64,000 nucleotides of DNA from Piscinibacter defluvii. GTDB lineage: Bacteria; Pseudomonadota; Gammaproteobacteria; Burkholderiales; Burkholderiaceae_C. The translations under genes were made by a program, and so were the position numbers. The stretch spans positions 310,001 through 374,000 of the forward strand of contig NZ_RCHJ01000006.1 of the NCBI RefSeq assembly GCF_004011805.1, written 5' to 3'. The notes beneath the pieces are model-generated. The model was not told the origin of the DNA. It did no database searches and saw only the letters and a list, made by a program, of their open reading frames with translations. Below, in pieces: positions 9,746 through 16,242 of this stretch (position 1 is its first letter; each line of letters starts with the position of its first letter).

Positions 9746-9759
9746 CGGGCGTACGCCCG
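9746..9759. promoter_or_regulatory. 14-bp perfect palindrome upstream of narK1
   Basis: CGGGCGTACGCCCG reads the same on both strands. It sits about 35-48 bp upstream of the possible narK1 -10 box at 9712-9717, a position typical of activator sites. It does not match FNR or the NarL heptamer well. It could be an operator or a chance GC-rich palindrome. Confidence 0.3.
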
Positions 9760-9797
9760 GGCGCGGCGCGGAAGAACGAGGGCGACGCGCCGGCGCA

Positions 9798-9813
9798 TCG
9801 TTCCAAAGAACGA
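9798..9813. promoter_or_regulatory. Inverted repeat TCGTTC-N4-GAACGA in the narK1/chemoreceptor intergenic region
   Basis: A perfect 6-bp inverted repeat around CAAA (TCGTTCCAAAGAACGA). The half-site AGAACGA occurs again in direct orientation at 9773-9779, 34 bp away. Spacing and symmetry suggest a dimeric regulator. The site lies about 115-130 bp upstream of the narK1 start, in the only long control region of the nar operon. The protein that would bind it is unknown. Confidence 0.35.
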
Positions 9814-9837
9814 CCCCGCCCCCTGGATCGCCGCGGC

Positions 9838-9851
9838 TTGACACGGCGCAA
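9838..9851. promoter_or_regulatory. FNR/FixK-like box upstream of the chemoreceptor gene
   Basis: TTGACACGGCGCAA fits TTG(A/C)-N6-(T/G)CAA and matches 7 of 10 defined bases of the FNR consensus TTGAT-N4-ATCAA. Its centre (9844.5) is 41.5 bp before a start point predicted from a -10-like TACAGG at 9874-9879 on the plus strand, the class II activator geometry. It may also serve the divergent nar operon, about 156 bp away. The -10 itself is weak. Confidence 0.4.
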
Positions 9852-9942
9852 GGCGGAATCGAGATCTCCCCACTACAGGCGGGCGCCCGATTGCCGAAAT
9901 GCAGCGGACCGCCGGACGCGTCTTTCGCGCCGGCGCATCCCC

Positions 9943-12348
9943 ATGGCCGCAGCCCGAGACACGCTCCTGACCCTGATCCTGAAGCCCGGCATGAACCTCA
10001 TGCGCCGGCTGCACTTCCCGGCCAAGATGGTCTTGATGGGCCTGGTGCTGACGGTGCCGCTGGGCTGGCTCACGGTGCAGTCGCTGCGTGACCACCACCA
10101 GCGCCTGCAGGACACGCGCAGCGAGGTACAAGGTGCCGGCCTGGCCGCGCCGCTGCTGGACCTGATCGTGCTGACCCAGAAGCACCGCGGCCTGCTGAAC
10201 CGCGCGCTGGCCGGCGATGCCTCGGTCGACGCCGCACTCGGACAGACGCGCCACCGCCTCGGCGCGGCGATCGACGCCACGCAGCAGCGCCTGCAGGCCC
10301 TGCCGGCGCTCGCCCTGGAGCCGGCCTGGGCCCCGCTGGCGCGCGAGCTGCGCCGCCTCGTCGCCGGCGAGCACCCGCGCGACATGCGGGCCAGCTTCCA
10401 GCTGCACAGCGAGCTGGTCGAGGCGCAGCGGCGCCTGCTGCTGCAGTGCGCGGACCGCAGCCAGCTGCTGCTCGAACCCGACGCCACGCCGTTCCACCTG
10501 ATGCACCTGGCGATCGAGCAGGTGGTGCCCTGGAGCGAGGCACTGGGCCGCATGCGGGGCGAGGGGGCGGCGCTGCTGCGCCAGGGCGTGCGCGAGCCGG
10601 CCGAGCTGCACAGCGTGTTCTCGCACCAGCACCTGCTGACCCATCAGATCGCCTCGGCAACGCTGTCGGTCGAGGCGCTGGCCAGCCGCGGCGAGGCGCG
10701 GCCCGCCGGCTTCGACGCCGCCGTGCAGCACTCGCGCGCCTTCGCCGAGCGGCTGGAGGCCAGCTTCGCGCCCGGCGCCACGGCCGAGCCGGGACCGTTC
10801 TTCGATGCCGGCAGCGCGGCGATCGAGCAGGTGGTGGCCACCGGCCAGGCCGCCATCACGCGGCTCACCGAGCTGCTGGCGCAGCGCGAGGCGCGCCTGC
10901 AGCAGGAGTTCGTGCTGGCGCTGGCCGCCGGCCTGGGCACGCTGCTGGGCGTGATCTACCTGAGCGTGGCGTTCTTCCGCACCTCGTTCGGCGCGGTGCG
11001 CGTGCTGCAGTCCTCGGTGGCGCAGCTGGCGGCGGGCGACTTCGCGGCGCGCATCCGGCTGCGCGGCACCGACGAGCTGGCGGTGGTCGGCACCACGCTG
11101 GACGGCATGACCGGTCGCATCTCGCAGATGGTGTCGGACATCCGCAGCAATTCGTCGATGGTGGCGCAGGCCGGCCTGAAGCTGTCGGAGGACAGCCGGG
11201 CACTGTCCGAGCGCACCGAGGCGCAGGCCTCGAGCCTGGAGCAGACCGCCGCCAGCGTGCACCAGCTGACCACCGCGGTGGAGGAGACGGCGCGTGCCGC
11301 GCAGGACGCCGACCGGCTGGCCGGGCACCTGAGTGGCGTCGCCGGTGCCGGCGGCGAGGCGATACGCGCCGCGGTGGACTCGATGAACGACATCCAGGCC
11401 AGCTCACGCCGCGTGCAGGAGATCATCGGCGTGATCGAGGGCCTGGCCTTCCAGACCAACATCCTGGCGCTGAACGCCGCCGTCGAGGCGGCGCGCGCGG
11501 GCGAGCAGGGGCGCGGCTTCGCGGTCGTGGCCGCCGAGGTGCGCACGCTGGCGCAGCGCAGCGCCGCCTCGGCCAAGGAGATCAAGGCGCTGATCGGCGA
11601 CTCGGTCGCGCACGTCGACACCGGCGTGCAGGAGATCGGGCGCTCCAGCCAGACCTTCGCCGAGATCGCCGGCGGCGTGCGCGAGGTGGCGGACAAGCTG
11701 CGCGGCATCAGCGCCAGCGCCGGCGAGCAGAGCGCCGGCCTGGCGCAGGTGTCGCAGGCGGTGCAGCACATCGACCAGCTGACGCAGCAGAACGCGCAGA
11801 TGGTCGAGCAGGCGATGCACAGCTCGGCGCAGCTGAGCGAACGCGCCGAGCGGCTGGCGCGCGCGGTGGCCTCGTTCCGGCTGCGCCAGGGCAGCGCCGA
11901 CGAGGCGCTGGCGCTGGTGCGCAAGGCGGTGACGCTGTACCAAGGGCACGGCGAGGCGGCGCTGCAGGAGATCACCCACGCGCCGGCCGGCTGGGTGGAC
12001 CGCGACATGTACGTTTTTGCCTTCGACCGCAGCGGCATCTACCGTGCCTTCGGCGGCAACCCGGCGAAGGTGGGGAGCTCGGTGCGCGACGTGCCGGGCG
12101 TGGACGGCGACCGGCTGGTGCGCGACGCCTTCGACCGGGCAGCGCACGGCGGCGGCTGGGTCGACTACGACTTCAGCAACCCGGCCACCGGCGCGGTGGA
12201 CCTGAAGACCTCGTATGTCGAGCCGGTCACGCCGGACCTGGTGATCGGCTGCGGCGTGTACAAGTCGCGCGACCAGGCGGTGCAGGCGCCGGTGCTGCGC
12301 GTGCCACCGGCCCGCGCCGAGCAGCGCCTGCGCCCGGCCGCCGCCTGA
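9943..12348 (+). CDS. Methyl-accepting chemotaxis protein with a C-terminal Cache-like domain
   Basis: An 801-residue chemoreceptor. From the N terminus: a membrane helix at about residues 28-46, a periplasmic helical region to about 320 (with a nitrate/nitrite-sensor-like all-helical look), a second membrane helix at about 322-345, a HAMP domain, then the signalling coiled coil. The conserved hairpin tip (EGLAFQTNILALNAAVEAAR) is near residue 500. After this, residues ~650-780 form what looks like a single Cache domain (VDRDMYVFAFDRSGIYRAFG, then GWVDYDFSNPATG and VIGCGVYKS), so the protein has a cytoplasmic sensor at its C terminus. ATG 9943 is chosen because upstream in-frame codons offer only a TTG; ATG 9990 is an alternative. 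Divergent from the nar operon, so nitrate or redox taxis is plausible but unproven. Confidence 0.88.
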   Translation: MAAARDTLLTLILKPGMNLMRRLHFPAKMVLMGLVLTVPLGWLTVQSLRDHHQRLQDTRSEVQGAGLAAPLLDLIVLTQKHRGLLNRALAGDASVDAALGQTRHRLGAAIDATQQRLQALPALALEPAWAPLARELRRLVAGEHPRDMRASFQLHSELVEAQRRLLLQCADRSQLLLEPDATPFHLMHLAIEQVVPWSEALGRMRGEGAALLRQGVREPAELHSVFSHQHLLTHQIASATLSVEALASRGEARPAGFDAAVQHSRAFAERLEASFAPGATAEPGPFFDAGSAAIEQVVATGQAAITRLTELLAQREARLQQEFVLALAAGLGTLLGVIYLSVAFFRTSFGAVRVLQSSVAQLAAGDFAARIRLRGTDELAVVGTTLDGMTGRISQMVSDIRSNSSMVAQAGLKLSEDSRALSERTEAQASSLEQTAASVHQLTTAVEETARAAQDADRLAGHLSGVAGAGGEAIRAAVDSMNDIQASSRRVQEIIGVIEGLAFQTNILALNAAVEAARAGEQGRGFAVVAAEVRTLAQRSAASAKEIKALIGDSVAHVDTGVQEIGRSSQTFAEIAGGVREVADKLRGISASAGEQSAGLAQVSQAVQHIDQLTQQNAQMVEQAMHSSAQLSERAERLARAVASFRLRQGSADEALALVRKAVTLYQGHGEAALQEITHAPAGWVDRDMYVFAFDRSGIYRAFGGNPAKVGSSVRDVPGVDGDRLVRDAFDRAAHGGGWVDYDFSNPATGAVDLKTSYVEPVTPDLVIGCGVYKSRDQAVQAPVLRVPPARAEQRLRPAAA

Positions 12349-12362
12349 GCCTCGGCGCCGGC

Positions 12363-12791
12363 TCAGGGCCGGGCGTCGCGGCGCGCCGCCGCGCGCACCA
12401 GCGCGGCGAGCAGGCGCGGCAGCCGCACCGGCTTGGGCCAGTACTCGCGCGCGCCCAGGCTCATCGCCTTGAGCACCTCCATCGACAGCGTGTCGCCGGT
12501 CAGCAGCACGACGTCGAAGCGGCCGGAAGCGATCGGCTCGCTGAGCGCGCGCACCACGTCCAGGCCGCTGGCCGGGCCGAGCTTCATGTCCAGCAGCACC
12601 AGGTCGGGCGACTGCTCGCGCGCCATCCGGATGCCCTCGTCCGCGCCGCCAGCCTGCAGCAGCCGCACGCCGGGCAGGCCCTCCAGCAGGCCGGCCAGCA
12701 GGGCCTGGCTGATCGGGTCGTCCTCGATCGCGAGCACGGTGCCGCGCACGCCCTCGGGCGCGTCGCCGTCGAGCGGGACAGGCTCATTCAT
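12363..12791 (-). CDS. Single-domain (receiver-only) response regulator
   Basis: A 142-residue protein consisting of one CheY-like receiver domain and no output domain. The acidic pocket (Glu23-Asp24-Asp25), the phosphorylatable Asp68 (LVLLDMKLGP), the conserved Thr (VVLLTGD) and the Lys (EYWPKPV) are all present. The ATG overlaps the last bases of the upstream gene (12784-13587), so the two are translationally coupled. It is convergent with the chemoreceptor gene, 14 bases between stops. It could relay a signal in chemotaxis or a phosphorelay; the partner kinase is not evident in the window apart from NarX. Confidence 0.9.
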   Translation of the reverse strand: MNEPVPLDGDAPEGVRGTVLAIEDDPISQALLAGLLEGLPGVRLLQAGGADEGIRMAREQSPDLVLLDMKLGPASGLDVVRALSEPIASGRFDVVLLTGDTLSMEVLKAMSLGAREYWPKPVRLPRLLAALVRAAARRDARP

Positions 12792-13587
12792 GGGCGCGCA
12801 CGCGCCAGCGCGTGCCGGTCAGGTCCAGCAGGCCGCGCTCGATGCGGCGCGCGATCGTGCTGGTCATGCGCGGGCCGACGAAGGTGTAGCCGCCGTCCTC
12901 CCAGATGCACTCGCCGTGGAAGTACTTCAGGCCGGTGTCGCCCTTGAGCACCTTGGCCAGCAGCGGCTTGAAGGTGTCGCCGGCCGACGGGCCGAGGTAG
13001 GGCGCGCAGCGGCGGTGGCCCAGGCAGAGCAGGTACTGCACCTTGACGTCGGGCCGGTTCTTGACGAGGCGGAACTGCTCGATCACGCGGTTGCGCACGC
13101 GGCGCCGCTCGGGCGTGTCCTCGGGCTCGGCCGCGGCCTGCTGCTGCGCCTGCGCCTGCAGCTCCTCGAAGCGGCGCTGCGCGGCGTCGAGCGCCGCCTG
13201 CCAGGCGCGCTCGAGTGCGCCGCTCCAGGGCGCGGCGGCGCGGCCGATCGCCTCGGCCGCCTGCTGCGCGGGTTTGGGCGCCGCGCCTTCCTTGCGCGCG
13301 GCGGCGAGCCATTTCGAGGCCGCCTGCGCCGCGGCCTGCGCCTGCTGCTGCAGCGGGCGCAGGCGCCGCTCGCCCTCGCTGCGCAGCTGGGCCACGCGCA
13401 GCTCGGCGGCGGCCGCGTCCGCCAGGCCGTCGAGCGCGAGCAACCCCCAGGGCACCGCCTCGTGCGCCTTCTGCAGCCCGCGCAGCGCCTCGGCCACGCC
13501 GGCCGGCTTCGCCTTCGCGAGCACGCCGGCCTGGCGCTCCCAGGTGGCGGGGCTCAGTTCGGCAGGCAGGTCGGTGGCGGCACTCAT
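12784..13587 (-). CDS. Hypothetical protein, coupled to the receiver-only regulator
   Basis: I do not recognise this 267-residue protein. It has no signal peptide or membrane segment. Residues ~60-155 are Ala/Gln/Arg-rich and helical, probably coiled coil. The C-terminal ~100 residues look like a compact folded domain with conserved-looking aromatic and Cys positions (VKVQYLLCLGHRRCAPYLGP, then YFHGECIWEDGGYTFVGPRM). Its stop overlaps the start of the receiver-only regulator by 8 bases, suggesting a joint function. It lies between narL and the chemoreceptor gene, all in a region devoted to nitrate sensing. Codon use is like its neighbours. Confidence 0.8.
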   Translation of the reverse strand: MSAATDLPAELSPATWERQAGVLAKAKPAGVAEALRGLQKAHEAVPWGLLALDGLADAAAAELRVAQLRSEGERRLRPLQQQAQAAAQAASKWLAAARKEGAAPKPAQQAAEAIGRAAAPWSGALERAWQAALDAAQRRFEELQAQAQQQAAAEPEDTPERRRVRNRVIEQFRLVKNRPDVKVQYLLCLGHRRCAPYLGPSAGDTFKPLLAKVLKGDTGLKYFHGECIWEDGGYTFVGPRMTSTIARRIERGLLDLTGTRWRVRAHE

Positions 13588-13657
13588 CGGCTGCGATGTT
13601 GCCGGTGCGATCGGGCCGGCACGCGGCTAGTCCTTGCCGGCAGCGCGGGAAAGCGGC

Positions 13658-14299
13658 TCAGGCCAGCCCGTGCCCGCTGGCCAGCACGGCGGCCTGCACG
13701 CGCGAGGCCACGTCGAGCTTGCGCAGCACGTGCTGCACGTGGATCTTCACGGTGGTCTCGGCGATGCCGAGCGCGCGGGCGATCTGCTTGTTGCTCTCGC
13801 CGCGCGCGATGCCGCGCAGGATGTCGAGCTCGCGCGGCGACAGGCTGGCCAGCGGCGAGGCCGGGGCGGCCGGCGCGGCCGGCGCCCGGAAGGCGGCCAG
13901 CAGCTTGCCCGACATCTCGTCGGCGATCACGCTCTCGCCGCGCATCGCGCGCCGGATCGCGTTGGCCAGCGCATCGCCGTCCATGGTCTTGAGCAGGTAG
14001 CCGCAGGCGCCGGCGCGCAGCGCGGCGGCCAGGTCCTGCTCGTCCTCGCTGACGGTGAGCATCAGCACGCGCGCGGCCGGCGCGGCGTCGCGCAGCGCAG
14101 GCAGCGCGTCGACACCGTTCACGCCGGGCAGGTGGTTGTCGAGCAGGATCAGGTCGGGTTGCAGCGCCTGCGCGCGGCGCTGCGCCTCGCCGGCATCGCC
14201 CGCGTCGCCGACGATCTCGAAGTCCGCCTCGCGCGCCAGCAGCGCCATCAGCCCGCGGCGGAACAGCGTGTGGTCGTCGACCACCAGGATCCGGATCAC
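13658..14299 (-). CDS. narL: Response regulator NarL (NarL/FixJ family)
   Basis: A 213-residue transcription factor. The N-terminal receiver (RILVVDDHTLFRRGL) has its phospho-accepting Asp54 in ILLDNHLPG. The C-terminal LuxR-type helix-turn-helix (LSPRELDILRGIARGESNKQ then ETTVKIHVQHVLRKL) is complete. A Pro/Ala linker joins the two. The start is GTG 14297-14299, which overlaps the narX TGA as GTGA; no ATG start fits. Together with NarX it forms the nitrate/nitrite two-component system expected to control the nar operon 4 kb away. Confidence 0.93.
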   Translation of the reverse strand: MIRILVVDDHTLFRRGLMALLAREADFEIVGDAGDAGEAQRRAQALQPDLILLDNHLPGVNGVDALPALRDAAPAARVLMLTVSEDEQDLAAALRAGACGYLLKTMDGDALANAIRRAMRGESVIADEMSGKLLAAFRAPAAPAAPASPLASLSPRELDILRGIARGESNKQIARALGIAETTVKIHVQHVLRKLDVASRVQAAVLASGHGLA

Positions 14300-16176
14300 G
14301 CCGCCTCCGCCAGCGCGCCGGCCACGGCCGGCAGCGTCAGCACCACCGAGCTGCCGCGCCCGGGCGTGGAGAACAGCTCGAGCGTCGCGCCCAGGCGCGC
14401 GGCGCGTTCGGCCATGATGCGCAGGCCCACATGCGTCTCGTCCGGCGCGCCGTGCTCGGCGTCGAAGCCGACGCCGTCGTCGCGCACCTCGAAGCGCCAG
14501 CGCGGCTGCTGCTGCACGTCGAGCCAGACCCGGCTGGCCCGGGCGTGCTTGCGCACGTTCGACAGCGCCTCCTGCACGATGTGCAGCACCTGCACCTGCA
14601 GGTCGGGCGGCAGCGGCAGGCCCTGGCCGTGGCTCGTGTACTGCGCCGCCAGGCCGCTCTGGTGCTCGAACTTGCGCAGCGTGGTCTGCAGCGCCGGCTC
14701 GATGTCCTCGGCGTTGGTGCGGGTGCGGAAGTGCATCAGCAGCTCGCGCACGTCGCCGTAGCTCTCGCGCACGCCGGCGTCGATCTCGCCGGCCACCTGC
14801 GCGAGGCGCGCCTGGTCGCCGGCGGCCAGTGCGTCGCGCAGCAGCTGCACCTGGATCTTCAGGAAGGCGAGCGACTGCGCGATCGAGTCGTGCAGCTCGC
14901 GCGCGATGAAGCTGCGCTCCTGCGCCACGGCGGCTTCCTTCTCGAGCGCCACCAGCCGCAGGTTCTCCATCGCGCCGGCCAGGTGCGCGGCCAGCGCCTC
15001 GAGCAGCGAGCGCTCGGCTTCGCCGACCGTGACCTGGGCATCGAACAGCAGGTCGACCTCGCCCATCAGGCGCTCGTGGTGGCGGATCGGCACCGACACC
15101 ACGGTCTGGTAGCCGGCCTGGGCACAGTGCGCCAGGCCGGGTGCGCCGCTGCGGATCGGGATCACGCGCACCGCGTCGCCGGCGCTGCCGCAGTGGCACT
15201 GGCCGGCGCGCACGCAATGCTCCCCGTCGGCGATCGTGGCCGGCAGCCCGTCGCTGGCCAGCAGCAGGAAGCGCTCGCGCGCCTCGTCGGCCCAGCGCAG
15301 CACCGCCGCGTCGGCCCGCGCCACGCGGCGGATGCGCTGCGCGAAGCCGCGCGCCAGCGGCTCCAGCGCGGTGGCGCCGGCCACCAGCGCAGTGACGTCG
15401 TACAGCGCCTCGAGCCGCTCGCGCTTCTCTTCCAGCTGGGCGGTCTTCTCGGCCACCTTGGCCTCGAGGTGGCGGTACATCTGCTGCAGGTGCTCGGCCA
15501 TCTGGTTGAAGCCGTCGGCCAGGGTGCCGAACTCGTCGCGCGTGGTCCGGTCCACGCGCGCACCGAAGTCGCCGGCCTGGATGCCCTCGATGGCGCGCTT
15601 GAGCTCGCCCACCGGCTCGAGCACGAAGCGGTAGCCGCTGTACACGAGCACCGCCGCGCCGACCACCGCCAGCGCCATCATCGCGGTCTGCAGCAGGTGC
15701 ATCAGCGCGGTCCAGCGCGACAGGTGGCCCTCGATGGCCCGCACCAGCGCGTCGATGTGGCCGGTGAACGCGGCCGCCTCGGCACGCAAGGCGGGCGGGT
15801 CGTCGACCGGGCCCGCGCCCCAGCGTGCGCGGAAGCGCTGCCAGTCGGCCTCGACCTGCGCGAAGCGGGCGCTGCTCTCCTCGTCCCAGGGCAGGAACAG
15901 CGGACGCTCGGGGTCGCCGTGGCGCAGCAGCGCGACGCTGCGGTCGAACTCCCCGATCAGCGCGGGCACGGCGGCGCGGTCGCCGGTGCCGGCCGACAGC
16001 GCCAGGCGGTAGGCCTGCATGCGCATCCGGCCAGCCTCGTTGACCGCCGCGGCCCCGCCGTCGAGCTGCCACGAGACCCACAGCGTGGCGCCGATGGTCG
16101 CCAGCGCCAGCAGCAGGAAGGGCAGTGCCACCAGGCCGAGCTTGGTGCCGAGGGTCCACGAACGGCCGGAGCGCAT
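14296..16176 (-). CDS. narX: Nitrate/nitrite sensor histidine kinase NarX
   Basis: A 626-residue membrane kinase. It has a membrane helix at ~12-34 and, right after it, the periplasmic nitrate-binding P-box (AVNEAGRMRMQAYRLAL, ~44-60). A second membrane helix (~155-175), a HAMP domain and a cysteine-containing GAF-like domain (HCVRAGQCHCGS) follow. The HisKA_3 dimerisation domain has phospho-His429 (ARELHDSIAQS), and the protein ends in an HATPase domain. The frame is open to a TTG at 16222-16224, but that lies inside the FNR-like box. ATG 16174-16176, 7 nt after a TAGACT -10 box, is chosen. Coupled to narL by a 4-base overlap. Confidence 0.93.
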   Translation of the reverse strand: MRSGRSWTLGTKLGLVALPFLLLALATIGATLWVSWQLDGGAAAVNEAGRMRMQAYRLALSAGTGDRAAVPALIGEFDRSVALLRHGDPERPLFLPWDEESSARFAQVEADWQRFRARWGAGPVDDPPALRAEAAAFTGHIDALVRAIEGHLSRWTALMHLLQTAMMALAVVGAAVLVYSGYRFVLEPVGELKRAIEGIQAGDFGARVDRTTRDEFGTLADGFNQMAEHLQQMYRHLEAKVAEKTAQLEEKRERLEALYDVTALVAGATALEPLARGFAQRIRRVARADAAVLRWADEARERFLLLASDGLPATIADGEHCVRAGQCHCGSAGDAVRVIPIRSGAPGLAHCAQAGYQTVVSVPIRHHERLMGEVDLLFDAQVTVGEAERSLLEALAAHLAGAMENLRLVALEKEAAVAQERSFIARELHDSIAQSLAFLKIQVQLLRDALAAGDQARLAQVAGEIDAGVRESYGDVRELLMHFRTRTNAEDIEPALQTTLRKFEHQSGLAAQYTSHGQGLPLPPDLQVQVLHIVQEALSNVRKHARASRVWLDVQQQPRWRFEVRDDGVGFDAEHGAPDETHVGLRIMAERAARLGATLELFSTPGRGSSVVLTLPAVAGALAEAA

Positions 16177-16183
16177 GGCAGGC

Positions 16184-16224
16184 AGTCTAGGCGGCAGAGG
16201 GCCCGAAACCTTGACTTCGGTCAA
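16184..16224 (-). promoter_or_regulatory. narX promoter: FNR/FixK box plus -10, class II spacing
   Basis: TTGACTTCGGTCAA (16211-16224) is a perfect palindrome with 8 of 10 matches to the FNR consensus. On the minus strand a -10 hexamer TAGACT lies at 16184-16189, placing transcription start at 16176-16177 and the box centre at -40.5 to -41.5. That is the classic class II activator position. The start point coincides with the narX ATG, so the message would be leaderless. narX and narL should therefore be switched on by oxygen limitation. Confidence 0.65.
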
Positions 16225-16242
16225 TCGCGATCAGGCCAGCGC

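Noticed and set aside
16177-16224. A longer NarX starting at TTG 16222-16224.
   Set aside because: The extra codons fall inside the FNR-like box and -10 element, and the ATG at 16174-16176 gives a normal NarX N terminus.
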